Source: Muribaculaceae bacterium (GTDB taxonomy: Bacteria > Bacteroidota > Bacteroidia > Bacteroidales > Muribaculaceae). From it: a DNA stretch of 22,618 nucleotides. A program made the translations under genes and the position numbers. Below are positions 15,204 through 22,618 of this stretch, piece by piece; the stretch's first letter is position 1; every line of letters starts with the position of its first letter. The notes beneath the pieces were generated by a model, which was not told where the DNA came from, ran no database searches, and was given only the letters and a program-made list of their open reading frames with translations. Where the stretch lies: contig VSPF01000022.1 in assembly GCA_009775195.1 (NCBI GenBank), forward strand, positions 1 through 22,618. The letters are read 5' to 3'.

Positions 15204-17240
15204 CTACAGCCACGATTCCCAGTTGTCGCACGAGGTCTTGATATATTTGGCTGTCGAGGTATTGCCGTAATATTTCACCACGGTTTTTACGTTGCCAAAG
15301 AGGTACTCGGCCTTAGCCCGGGCTTCATCGCTTGTAAGCATAGCCAAAGCTGCGGTAAGTTCCGAGTCATACTCCGACTCAATCTTTTTGTACTCGTCAG
15401 AGTGGCTATAATCGTAGAGGAAGGCATACTTTCGCTCCGCAAAATCATCATCCCAGTATTGTAGTGCAGGATAGAAAATGCCTATATAATCGCCTCGCCA
15501 GTATTGAGTCAAGGCCCAACATTCTTCAAACGAATTTCTTCTGCCAATGGCATACATCAGACGAGCCTGTCCGCGCTCGTCAGCCGTGACACTTTGCAGC
15601 ATCGTATCTTTATAAAACAGCATACGACGTGCAAACTCGAGTTTGGCATTGAGCTTAGGTCGCCCTATATGACGGGCAGCCTGCATATCATATTCCCAAT
15701 GCTGGTTTTCATCGTAATACACTACTGACCAGCGCGAGGTGTAAGGTGTGAACGGGTCGCGCGACAGGTAACCGTCCTTATAGATGTTCATCGTCTTCTG
15801 ATAGTCCTCGCTGACAAGTGACAGATAACGCTCTGCCCGGACATAATCTCCCTCGCGCAAGGCAAGCGTACCTATCACTTCGTTATAATAATCACTGTCA
15901 GTACGAGCCTTACGTTTCAAGAAATCATAGAGCGGAGTCGAGGCCTGCATATTGCCATAAGCTGCGGCCAATTGAGCCGACGACATACTCCCCATCAGTT
16001 GGAATGAAAGACTGCCGTAGACCGACGGACCACTATAAGGATAGATATCATCAGCATACGCACACAGCAGTATGGCAGTGCTATAATCCCGGTTCTTCCA
16101 CAGCCGTGGAACCCAATCGGCATAGATTATGTTGCAAATTCTTCGTTTCCACTCGTATGCGTTTTCATCGAGCACACCGATTTTGCCTTCAATCCATTTC
16201 AAATCATCAACCAACGACCGGCTGTTACCGGCCCTTGCATCTAACTTCATCTTATAGGCACGTGCGAGGTCGCGCAGTTCATCCAAAGAGAATTTTTGTT
16301 GCAAAGAGCTATATACACAAGCCCGTGCCGCTGAGGGATTGACTCTATATTCATTGTCGATATATGCCAAAAGATAGTACCAATCGCCTTTATTGGCAAT
16401 ATTACTCCGCTTCAGAACCCGTTTAACTATAGGCTCCATCTTTCGCATAAAGACAGTGTCATTGCCCCTATGCCTAATATACTCTATTAACTGTGGCGTG
16501 TTGGGAAATCGTTCGGCCATATAGAACACCGCCGAGTCAGAAGACAACGACCACACATCGCCAGCCAAAGCAAAAAGCGAGTCGGCGCGGACATCATCGC
16601 CGAGGCGCCGCCAGCACCCGGCAACATAACGCCCGGCCATACGCTTCATAAGGTTATTGTCGGATATGTCGCTAAAAGCCGAACCAGCATATTCGATACA
16701 TTCGTCATACTGACGCGAGGCAAACAGCCCTCTGACCACCTGTAGCCCATATCGGTCGCGCAGACGTGTGCCCTGATATGACTTACACTCTTGAATTATG
16801 TCTTTAAACTCAACAGGGACAGCCTCGCTGAAACGGGTTTGCGGATAGTACCATGGCGACTGCATATCGCTCCGAGTTTTTTCAAGTTGTTTGGCCGACC
16901 TAAGCAAATCCTCGACCTCGGTATCGCCAGAATTGTTCAGATAGGCATAGAACTTATTTGGCGATTTCTTAAGCATTAAATTATCCAAAAACTCGTCGCA
17001 CGAACTACGATATACAGCATCTTCAATATCTTTGAGAGGGATTTTCTCATTAGTAAGTGCCTGCCAAAGCCTCACATTCTCTTCTTGCTCATAATACGAC
17101 ATAGGTTTGTGGTCGCCACTGAGAGCAAAAAACTCAGGGGTCGGGATTATAGGGGAATACGGGCCGCAAGCATAGGTTACTGCCCACACGCCGAACAGTG
17201 CTATGCTAAATCCCGGTCGCAAATATGCTGTCAATTTCAT
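15204..17240 (-). CDS. CGPY-type surface protein of unknown function
   Basis: This 678-aa protein has an N-terminal hydrophobic signal, GFSIALFGVWAVTYAC, then CGPYSPIIPTPEFFAL. The cysteine could be lipidated, though the lipobox (TYAC) is non-standard. The remainder is largely helical, with repeats resembling TPR or Sel1 units (for example ALREGDYVRAERYLSLVSEDYQ). I recognise it only as a Bacteroidetes family of unknown function that typically begins CGPY, and the segment YEQEENVRLWQALTNEKIPLKDIE resembles that family. Its start overlaps the upstream DUF3142-like lipoprotein by 35 bases, so the two are probably co-translated and act in the same envelope compartment. No catalytic motif is visible. 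Confidence 0.85.
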   Translation of the reverse strand: MKLTAYLRPGFSIALFGVWAVTYACGPYSPIIPTPEFFALSGDHKPMSYYEQEENVRLWQALTNEKIPLKDIEDAVYRSSCDEFLDNLMLKKSPNKFYAYLNNSGDTEVEDLLRSAKQLEKTRSDMQSPWYYPQTRFSEAVPVEFKDIIQECKSYQGTRLRDRYGLQVVRGLFASRQYDECIEYAGSAFSDISDNNLMKRMAGRYVAGCWRRLGDDVRADSLFALAGDVWSLSSDSAVFYMAERFPNTPQLIEYIRHRGNDTVFMRKMEPIVKRVLKRSNIANKGDWYYLLAYIDNEYRVNPSAARACVYSSLQQKFSLDELRDLARAYKMKLDARAGNSRSLVDDLKWIEGKIGVLDENAYEWKRRICNIIYADWVPRLWKNRDYSTAILLCAYADDIYPYSGPSVYGSLSFQLMGSMSSAQLAAAYGNMQASTPLYDFLKRKARTDSDYYNEVIGTLALREGDYVRAERYLSLVSEDYQKTMNIYKDGYLSRDPFTPYTSRWSVVYYDENQHWEYDMQAARHIGRPKLNAKLEFARRMLFYKDTMLQSVTADERGQARLMYAIGRRNSFEECWALTQYWRGDYIGIFYPALQYWDDDFAERKYAFLYDYSHSDEYKKIESEYDSELTAALAMLTSDEARAKAEYLFGNVKTVVKYYGNTSTAKYIKTSCDNWESWL

Positions 17241-18282
17241 TTGTGCTGTATTTTGAGAGATTGTTTAAATCGAAATGATAGAGTATGTTGGCATGAGGAC
17301 GTCCTTGGATTTGCCGTTCAACCAACGCCTTAACTTTTAATACATCGTCGATATCCGATGTTTCATTGCGTATCATGTCGCCGCTTCTGATGATTTTATC
17401 ATTATACGGCACATCCTTCTTTGCAACATATAGATTAGGACCACGCCGGCTAAATCGGCTCGAATCAGCCAAATCTACACCGTTAAGCAGCCCTGCGAAC
17501 TGGCGGTTTCTAAACAGGAGCTGCCATGAATACGTCGGGTATGCGATGTCGAGATGCAATGGGTATGAGGGAAGGTGCGTGAGATATGGCTCCACATCTT
17601 TTATATCGATAATCGAGTTGTCTGCATCGGGGTCGTCGAAACTACCGGTGTTATATACCATCAACACCCCGTTGTCGACAGGTGGCACCTTGCGTGAAAG
17701 CTGATGCAATCTGATTGTGGAACTGAGTCGCCACGGCAGGGCCAAGTCATCAATATGGCTGCGAACCGAATCGCAAAGTTTAAAAAACGAATATTCTGTC
17801 GCGGGTGTCCAGTCGCAATCAAGTTGCAGCTCACCGACATTGGGCAGGCCGTTATATTGACACATGTTCCGTACCCTTGTCACGATATTTGAGGCAAGCA
17901 GCCCTTCGTAATCCTTCATAGCCTTCAAGGCATCGAGCGTGATATATACCACGGGGACAAACTCGAGCGAGCCGAGGCTGTCGCGCAACAAGTCGTAGTC
18001 TTCGTCGCTAATTCTTACCGAGGCATTCGGCACAGCCCGATTCTCAATCGTCACAGCGTAGGCATCTTTCGAAACATCGAACATGCGCAGATAAACCCTG
18101 CCTATATCGTGCCCGGACATAAATGCCCGGTCGGCACTATCGAGGTGTAAGACCGTGCGCCAATAATATGCAGAGTTAAGTTCTTCGTGTACAGGCCTGT
18201 CTATAGAAACAGCGGGAGCGGCACCCCTCGTACACGACAGGGCCAAAACCATAATAGTTATAATCAAGATTGTATGTCTCAT
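17206..18282 (-). CDS. lipoprotein resembling DUF3142 TIM-barrel proteins
   Basis: I start at the ATG at 18282 (358 aa). The long upstream extension (39 residues) is unlike any signal, whereas MRHTILIITIMVLALSC is a clean lipoprotein signal ending LALSC. ELQLDCDWT (about residue 150), then LSSTIRLHQLSRKVPPVDNGVLMVYNTGSF, resembles the DUF3142 layout. There, a strand-end acidic pair follows LQLD and the fold is a glycoside-hydrolase-like barrel. This similarity is from memory of the pattern, and a GH role is inference. It overlaps the downstream CGPY protein by 35 bases and has its own promoter, so it may be a separate unit from the LytTR pair. Confidence 0.82.
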   Translation of the reverse strand: MRHTILIITIMVLALSCTRGAAPAVSIDRPVHEELNSAYYWRTVLHLDSADRAFMSGHDIGRVYLRMFDVSKDAYAVTIENRAVPNASVRISDEDYDLLRDSLGSLEFVPVVYITLDALKAMKDYEGLLASNIVTRVRNMCQYNGLPNVGELQLDCDWTPATEYSFFKLCDSVRSHIDDLALPWRLSSTIRLHQLSRKVPPVDNGVLMVYNTGSFDDPDADNSIIDIKDVEPYLTHLPSYPLHLDIAYPTYSWQLLFRNRQFAGLLNGVDLADSSRFSRRGPNLYVAKKDVPYNDKIIRSGDMIRNETSDIDDVLKVKALVERQIQGRPHANILYHFDLNNLSKYSTNEIDSIFATGI

Positions 18283-18301
18283 CACAATTGTTTTTATGAT
18301 G

Positions 18302-18332
18302 CAAAATTCGATAAAATATACCGCCGGGCAAA
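18302..18332 (-). promoter_or_regulatory. candidate promoter for the lipoprotein/CGPY pair
   Basis: On the minus strand, TTTG (18332-18329) is followed by a 19-base spacer and GAATTTTG (18309-18302). That is the correct spacing with one mismatch in the -7 box. A small inverted repeat, CGGGCA and TGCCCG (18325-18344), overlaps the -33 box and could be an operator or the terminator of the upstream gene. Confidence 0.55.
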
Positions 18333-18389
18333 GCAAAATGCCCGACGATGTATGAAATAGTATCGACAATGTATGAAACCGCAGACGGG

Positions 18390-19253
18390 CTACCGCCACA
18401 CAATATAATTGCCCGGCAGGCGGTTCTCCTGTGAGCCGAAATACACCTTGGCGCCGTCGGGCGCGATGTAAAATCCGGCGGCATCCGACCCAACGAGGTA
18501 AATGGCATTTCTCGCACCGGCATCAATCAGTGCCTGTGAAAAATCATGAAATGTGAGTCGCTTTTCGCTCAAAACGACGCAAATCTTGCCGTCGATTTCA
18601 GCCAGGGCCTTGCGCATGGCACGCCCTTTGGGTTTGTTTTCCACTATCTGTCCACCTACAACCAATGGATATTGGCGGAAAAAGGAACCGTCAGACTCCA
18701 AAGCATGCTCAAGCATAGGCGTTGCATCGGCGACACCGATTGAAATATTGCCATCGACAATCGAGCAAAAACCGGACTTCGACTCGCCCTTGCTCACGAG
18801 CATGCCTTTGACAACATAGGTTCCGACAATGCGGCCATCGCTACCCATTACATCTGCCGCCGGGGCGACCAGTATGGCGGTAGAGTCATCAACGACATCA
18901 TCGCCAATCTCGAGTGTGACAATGCAGTTTTCAGGCATCAGGATTTTTAATCCGGCACCGCTGACTGTCGTGTCCCTCTCGGCGATAAAACCTTTTGCCA
19001 CCGGGGGTGCGACATCAGGCACGACCACCTCAGTCACAGGCTCTACAGGGTCGGAGGCGAAATATGCCGTATCGTCATTCTTTTCTCTCGACATATTAAA
19101 GATAAGCACGGCGACGATGAGAATCACAATCACCACCGACACTATGACAAGCACGCTGTTGCGCACCACGGGTCTCTTTCGCGTTGACCCGTCCGGCAAG
19201 GGCGAAATAATGCGGATTTCGTCGTCGCCTATATCATGAAGTTTTAACGACAC
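18390..19253 (-). CDS. membrane-anchored phosphodiester-glycosidase-like (NAGPA/DUF2233-like) protein
   Basis: This 287-aa protein has a cytoplasmic N-terminus, one transmembrane helix (SVLVIVSVVIVILIVAVLIF, about residues 33-52), a linker, and an extracytoplasmic domain from about residue 88. The domain shows FCSIVDGNISIGVAD, FFRQYPLVVGGQIVENKPKGRAMRKALAEIDGKICVV and ARNAIYLVGSDAAGFYI. That matches the order of the NAGPA-type phosphodiester glycosidase fold, although the usual N-L-D-G-G-x-S motif is altered to YLVGSDAAG, so catalysis is uncertain. It begins with GTG (no other in-frame start exists) and is preceded by a perfect Shine-Dalgarno. It overlaps the LytTR gene by 10 bases, so the two are translationally coupled. 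It could be a membrane effector or signalling partner of the regulator. Confidence 0.82.
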   Translation of the reverse strand: MSLKLHDIGDDEIRIISPLPDGSTRKRPVVRNSVLVIVSVVIVILIVAVLIFNMSREKNDDTAYFASDPVEPVTEVVVPDVAPPVAKGFIAERDTTVSGAGLKILMPENCIVTLEIGDDVVDDSTAILVAPAADVMGSDGRIVGTYVVKGMLVSKGESKSGFCSIVDGNISIGVADATPMLEHALESDGSFFRQYPLVVGGQIVENKPKGRAMRKALAEIDGKICVVLSEKRLTFHDFSQALIDAGARNAIYLVGSDAAGFYIAPDGAKVYFGSQENRLPGNYIVWR

Positions 19254-19615
19254 TGGGATACCTCCTTTTCCAATAACTCTTTCAAAGCCTTCAACGCTTC
19301 TTTCGACGCAGACAGCTCGTGGCGGAAAGTGCGGCAGTCGGACAACACCATCTTCTGACGCGACGGGTTGATATAGGCTATGAAATCGCGGTTTACAATC
19401 AAGCTCTTGCCTATGCGTATAAACCTGTTGTCATCATGGTCAAGCATTTCGGCAATCCGTCGTTCAATCTGCCCCAACTGCAATGTCACAACGAAGCTGT
19501 TGCCGTCGGCCAGGGTGATTGACGAATAGTTGCCATCGGCCACGACAAAGGCCACCGAGTCGTCGGGAACCCGGAGCACTTCTGCGGCTGTTGCAAATAT
19601 AAGACGTTTGTTCAT
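19244..19615 (-). CDS. stand-alone LytTR DNA-binding regulator
   Basis: This 123-aa protein is essentially one LytTR domain. VLRVPDDSVAFVVADGNYSSITLADG is the beta-sheet start, and FIRIGKSLIVNRDFIAYINPSRQKMVLSDCRTFRHELSASKEALKALKELL is the DNA-contact and C-terminal region. I start at the ATG at 19615. The frame could extend 40 residues upstream, but that part has no domain. No receiver or membrane domain is fused, so its signal must come from elsewhere, plausibly from the membrane protein encoded just downstream and overlapping by 10 bases. LytTR proteins bind paired direct repeats, which I did not find. Confidence 0.87.
   Translation of the reverse strand: MNKRLIFATAAEVLRVPDDSVAFVVADGNYSSITLADGNSFVVTLQLGQIERRIAEMLDHDDNRFIRIGKSLIVNRDFIAYINPSRQKMVLSDCRTFRHELSASKEALKALKELLEKEVSQCR
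19260..19267 (-). promoter_or_regulatory. perfect Shine-Dalgarno AAGGAGGT for a GTG start
   Basis: On the minus strand AAGGAGGT lies six bases before the GTG at 19253 and inside the 3' end of the LytTR coding region. Bacteroidetes genes usually lack such a site, and it decides the start of the glycosidase-like gene. Confidence 0.75.
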
Positions 19616-19629
19616 GAGCTTTAATGATG

Positions 19630-19637
19630 CAAATTTA
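19630..19637 (-). promoter_or_regulatory. -7 box TAAATTTG for lytTR gene
   Basis: CAAATTTA on the plus strand reads TAAATTTG on the minus strand, an exact TAnnTTTG match 14 bases before the ATG at 19615. The implied leader is only about 8 bases. A TTG lies 23 bases further upstream. Confidence 0.6.
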
Positions 19638-19703
19638 CAACTATTCCTCGACACACGGGCCAATCTAAGCGAAAGACTTGAACCGCCGAAGCAAATTTTT
19701 TTG

Positions 19704-19711
19704 TAATTTTG
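19704..19711 (+). promoter_or_regulatory. -7 box TAATTTTG for the YczE-like/bio gene run
   Basis: This is an exact TAnnTTTG match, with TTG at 19678-19680 (23-base spacing). Transcription would begin near 19717, ahead of the ATG at 19752, and could continue through bioGC and bioD, as no other promoter was seen between them. Confidence 0.65.
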
Positions 19712-19751
19712 CACTCGCGACGTGTGTCGCCACATTTTTTCACGTTTGTTT

Positions 19752-20513
19752 ATGACGACTCAGACATACCCTGTTTCTGCAACCGAGAAGGTCGCTTCGT
19801 TTATATGGCAACATGTGCTATTGATTATTTCGCTGTTTATCATGACCTTCGGTGTGGCATTGTGTGTGCGTTCCGCCCTTGGTAGCAGTGTGATTTCTAC
19901 AATCCCCTTTGTGTTGACTATCGCCGGCGGCGAAGGCATGGCCCCGGCATGGACGATTGGCGAATACACCTATCTAATGAATGCCGTTTTCGTCCTGCTG
20001 CAAATTCTGATTTTACGCCGCCGGTTTGAGTGGGTACAGCTATTCCAACTGGTCATAGGCTTCTTCTTCGGCTACCTGCTCGACCTCAACATGCTCTTGA
20101 CCGCCCCTCTCGTCGGCAGCGGCCTGCCAAGCCAAACCATAGCCCAGGTTGCCGGCTGCACCATATTGGGCATCGGCATCGCTTTCGAAATACGCTGCGG
20201 CTCGGTGACGATGCCCGGCGAGGGAATCACCGTGGCCGTAAGCCGCGTGTCGGGGCTGCCCTTCCCTAAGACCAAGATTATCGTCGACTTGACCCTGGTG
20301 GCCATAGCCGTCATATTGGGATACGCCTACTTCGGCACTTGGCTGTGGCGCGTCGTCGGCGCCGGAACGCTATTCGCCATGATTTATGTCGGTTTGGTGG
20401 TAAAGCTCCTCAACTCGCACCTCGACTGGTTCGACCATGTGGTATGCTACCGCCCCGGCATCGGCCGCTATATCTACGGCCTGGCACGGTATATCTACAA
20501 GCGGTTCAACTAA
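19752..20513 (+). CDS. YczE/YyaS-like membrane protein (DUF6198 type)
   Basis: I start at the ATG at 19752 (253 aa). The GTG at 19722 would add an untypical arginine-rich ten residues. About five hydrophobic helices are visible: HVLLIISLFIMTFGVALCVRS, LMNAVFVLLQILIL, LFQLVIGFFFGYLL, VAGCTILGIGIAFE and VDLTLVAIAVILGYAYF. RSALGSSVISTIPFVLT and MPGEGITVAVSR fit the YczE/YitT-related family, whose function is unclear. It is 15 bases upstream of the BioG-BioC gene and co-directional, so it may share its transcript. It is not BioY, and a role in biotin uptake is unproven. Confidence 0.85.
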   Translation: MTTQTYPVSATEKVASFIWQHVLLIISLFIMTFGVALCVRSALGSSVISTIPFVLTIAGGEGMAPAWTIGEYTYLMNAVFVLLQILILRRRFEWVQLFQLVIGFFFGYLLDLNMLLTAPLVGSGLPSQTIAQVAGCTILGIGIAFEIRCGSVTMPGEGITVAVSRVSGLPFPKTKIIVDLTLVAIAVILGYAYFGTWLWRVVGAGTLFAMIYVGLVVKLLNSHLDWFDHVVCYRPGIGRYIYGLARYIYKRFN

Positions 20514-20528
20514 TCGCCACGCGCCGTC

Positions 20529-21920
20529 ATGCAACATAAAATAGTATCATCGACCGGGAGCCACAGGCTGCTGCTGTTCTTCGCCGGCTGGGGCATGGAT
20601 GCCACACCCTTCGAGGAGTTGCGGCGCCCCGGCTATGACGTGGCCGTGGTTTGGGATTACCGCTCGACCGCTATCGACTGGTCGTTTACACGGCCATACG
20701 TCGAAATATGCTTAGTGGCATGGTCTTTCGGCGTATATGCCGCCGCAGTCTCTACGCATGCAATCGACATCAAGGTTACGCGCCGCATAGCTGTCAACGG
20801 CACGCTCTATCCATGCGACCGCCGCCGTGGCATCCCCCCGGCGATATTCTACGGTACCCTCGAAGGGCTCGACGAGCGCAACGTGGCTAAGTTCTACCGC
20901 CGCATGTGCGGCTCAGCCGACGTCTATCGCGAATTTTGCGAACACAAACCCGAGCGCGAGGTCGACGGCCTCCGCGACGAGCTTGAGGCATTCTCGCCCG
21001 AGGCTACCCTGCTCTGCCAGCCGCTGTCGAACTACGACATGGCAATCATAGGGCGCGACGATGCAATTATTCCGCCTGCCAACCAGTGGAGGGCATGGCT
21101 CGGAACACCCACGGTCTTCATCGACGCGCCCCACTTGGCCGACATACAGCGTATTATCGACCACTTCATCCTCGACAAACAGCGTGTAGGCCAACGCTTT
21201 GCCACCGGCCTCAAGAGCTACGAACACGAGGCCGGCGTACAGTCCCAAGTCGTTGAGCACATGTCCTCTATGATGACACAAAGCGGAATAGATTGCCGCA
21301 TGGCTACGAGCGGTTGCCGCGTGCTCGAAATCGGCAGCGGCACCGGCAGCCTGACCCGTATTCTCGACAACGCCATAACCGACGGCTATCTCGAGATGTG
21401 GGACCTTGCCGGCGACCCATGTGTCAGCGGTTTGCGACGATGCTTCAAGCAGGTCGATGCCGAAACCGAAATCGTAAATGTACCAACCGGTTCATTCGAC
21501 GTAATTGCCTCGGCATCAACTATACAGTGGTTCAACTCACCGGCACGTTTTCTGCGCCAGTGCCGCCGGGCACTTGCCCCTGGCGGTTACGTGGTGCTAA
21601 GCTCTTTTCTCGCGGGCAATCTTGCCGAGGTCAGCGATGCAACGGGGCGAAGCCTACCACTAATGACCTTACCGCAATGGCAAATGACTATCCCTCGCGA
21701 TTTCGAAATCGTTGATTCGGCAGCATGGAATGTCACCCTCGACTTCGACTCGGCAATCGATGTTTTCCGCCACCTCAAGGCCACTGGAGTTAATGCCCTC
21801 GGGCGCACCTCGCGCGGCGAAAGCAATCTTCACGACATACTCGGCCGCTATCGCCCGGCCCTCGATGGCCGCTTCCATATTACATACAAGCCTTTTATCT
21901 TGATTTTAAGGTTGAAATAA
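20529..21920 (+). CDS. bioC: BioG-BioC fusion: pimeloyl-ACP methyl ester esterase / malonyl-ACP O-methyltransferase
   Basis: This 463-aa protein joins two biotin enzymes. Residues 1 to about 215 are BioG (DUF452) esterase: FFAGWGMD (18-24), nucleophile Ser66 in VAWSFG, Asp177/178 in IIGRDDAIIPP, and His202 in DAPHL. From about 222, RFATGLKSYEHEAGVQSQV begins a BioC-type methyltransferase with SAM motif VLEIGSGTG (265-273) and FDVIASASTIQWF (323-335). BioC methylates malonyl-ACP to disguise it for fatty-acid elongation. BioG removes the methyl group from pimeloyl-ACP methyl ester, closing the detour. Having both on one chain places the first and last steps of the detour together. The fusion order is esterase first. 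It is followed by bioD after the 31-nt repeat hairpin. Confidence 0.93.
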   Translation: MQHKIVSSTGSHRLLLFFAGWGMDATPFEELRRPGYDVAVVWDYRSTAIDWSFTRPYVEICLVAWSFGVYAAAVSTHAIDIKVTRRIAVNGTLYPCDRRRGIPPAIFYGTLEGLDERNVAKFYRRMCGSADVYREFCEHKPEREVDGLRDELEAFSPEATLLCQPLSNYDMAIIGRDDAIIPPANQWRAWLGTPTVFIDAPHLADIQRIIDHFILDKQRVGQRFATGLKSYEHEAGVQSQVVEHMSSMMTQSGIDCRMATSGCRVLEIGSGTGSLTRILDNAITDGYLEMWDLAGDPCVSGLRRCFKQVDAETEIVNVPTGSFDVIASASTIQWFNSPARFLRQCRRALAPGGYVVLSSFLAGNLAEVSDATGRSLPLMTLPQWQMTIPRDFEIVDSAAWNVTLDFDSAIDVFRHLKATGVNALGRTSRGESNLHDILGRYRPALDGRFHITYKPFILILRLK

Positions 21921-21956
21921 CTCAAGTTTCGCAAGTCCATGACTTGCGAAACTTAA
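21921..21956 (+). mobile_element. collapsed MITE-like hairpin, copy C
   Basis: A perfect 14-bp stem with loop CAT occupies 21924-21954 (AAGTTTCGCAAGTC and its complement). It equals the outer part of the full elements' inverted repeats. Recombination between the two GACTTGC copies inside a full element would produce it. It is oriented as copy A (CTCAAG left, CTTAA right). ATAA lies on both sides, a weak duplication. It fills most of the 48 bases between bioGC and bioD and could affect their transcript, for example as an RNA hairpin. Confidence 0.8.
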
Positions 21957-21968
21957 ATAAAATAAAAA

Positions 21969-22618
21969 ATGAGCGAAGCAATTTTCATTAGCGGCATCGA
22001 TACTGATGCCGGCAAGACATACGCTACTGCATACTATGCCAGGCTACTTGCCAAGGAAGGCCTTGGTGTCATAACTCAAAAATTCATACAGACCGGCTGC
22101 GTCGGCTCGAGCGAGGACATAGAGGCCCACCGCCGCCTTACCGGCACAGGGCTGCTGCCCGAGGACACCGAGCATCTTACTGCACCAATCATATTCACCT
22201 ATCCTGCCTCGGCCCAGCTTGCCGCACGCATCGATGGCTGCGAAATCGACACGCAACTGATTACCGATGCCACCAACAAGCTCTTGCAGCGTTACGACAA
22301 GGTGCTGATTGAAGGGGCCGGCGGTTTGATGGTACCCATCACTGATGATTATTTCGCCATCGACTATGTGTGCGAAAGGCACCTGCCGGTCGTGCTAACA
22401 ACCAACTCGAAACTCGGCTCGATTAACCATACAATCCTGTCGCTCGAAGCCATACGCTCACGCGGCCTCGAACTGAGGGCGGTCATCTACAACTCTTACT
22501 TCGATACCGACACCGAAATCTCGGCCGACACACGCGAGTACATCCGCCGCTACCTCGCCCGCCACTTTCCCGACAACGCCTACATCATCAATCCCTGTTA
22601 CGACACATGGGATAAGTG
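21969..22618 (+). CDS. bioD: dethiobiotin synthetase, cut by the window end
   Basis: This is an open frame from the ATG at 21969 to the window edge (216 complete codons). It starts MSEAIFISGIDTDAGKT, where GIDTDAGKT (residues 9-17) is the BioD P-loop. QKFIQTG follows (about 37-43), and EGAGGLMVPI (115-124) binds the substrate and nucleotide. BioD uses ATP and CO2 to form the ureido ring of dethiobiotin from 7,8-diaminononanoate. Typical length is about 220 aa, so the gene is almost complete. The last bases are TG, and a TGA one base later would be a natural stop. Co-direction and a 48-base gap tie it to bioGC. Confidence 0.95.
   Translation, partial: MSEAIFISGIDTDAGKTYATAYYARLLAKEGLGVITQKFIQTGCVGSSEDIEAHRRLTGTGLLPEDTEHLTAPIIFTYPASAQLAARIDGCEIDTQLITDATNKLLQRYDKVLIEGAGGLMVPITDDYFAIDYVCERHLPVVLTTNSKLGSINHTILSLEAIRSRGLELRAVIYNSYFDTDTEISADTREYIRRYLARHFPDNAYIINPCYDTWDK

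Overview
The window looks like a gut Bacteroidales chromosome fragment, most plausibly of Muribaculaceae type. That is an inference from several features. There are exact TAnnTTTG -7 promoter boxes upstream of many genes, and Shine-Dalgarno sequences are almost absent, with one striking exception. The protein families are typical of this group: AAA-ATPase-like/PD-(D/E)XK proteins, TPR-membrane-LuxR regulators, plug-and-barrel outer-membrane proteins and a fused BioG-BioC. The first 33 bases are not genomic. They match the Nextera/Tn5 read-1 adapter with two G-to-T differences, so base 1 is a contig end. No tRNA, rRNA, CRISPR array or complete insertion sequence was seen.

Layout. 34-2778: an unknown 255-aa protein, then a Sel1-repeat protein with a DUF4303-like C-terminus that is broken by an apparent one-base deletion near 1994. 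2830-6453: a run of small accessory enzymes (tautomerase, GNAT acetyltransferase, Cys-rich DUF3795-like protein, YciI-like, GrpB-like nucleotidyltransferase, AraC regulator, CatA-like acetyltransferase), several overlapping by 4 bases or nearly abutting. 6613-8166: an AAA-ATPase-like/PD-(D/E)XK protein. 8219-12108: a membrane TPR-LuxR regulator followed by an outer-membrane beta-barrel protein. 12112-15033: an AI-2E-family permease and a divergent MFS transporter. 15204-19615 (minus strand): a LytTR regulator overlapping a membrane-anchored phosphodiester-glycosidase-like protein, then a DUF3142-like lipoprotein overlapping a large CGPY-type surface protein. 19752-22618 (plus strand): a YczE-like membrane protein, the bioG-bioC fusion and bioD, which runs to the window edge.

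The most distinctive non-coding feature is a family of short repeats with 33-bp imperfect terminal inverted repeats, each of which contains its own hairpin. Two full copies of about 171 bp lie in opposite orientation (814-985 and 3555-3725). Both are flanked by direct repeats spaced exactly 180 bp apart. A collapsed 31-nt perfect hairpin derivative sits between bioGC and bioD. These look like non-autonomous mobile elements (MITEs). Removing copy A would leave an 8-nt gap between the first two genes, which suggests the insertion split an operon.

Working together: the biotin genes supply pimeloyl-ACP synthesis (BioC methylates malonyl-ACP, BioG cleaves the finished ester) and the ring-closing precursor step (BioD). 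The LytTR/glycosidase pair looks translationally coupled. The TPR-LuxR/barrel pair looks like a sensor beside a surface receptor. Specific substrates cannot be read from the sequence.
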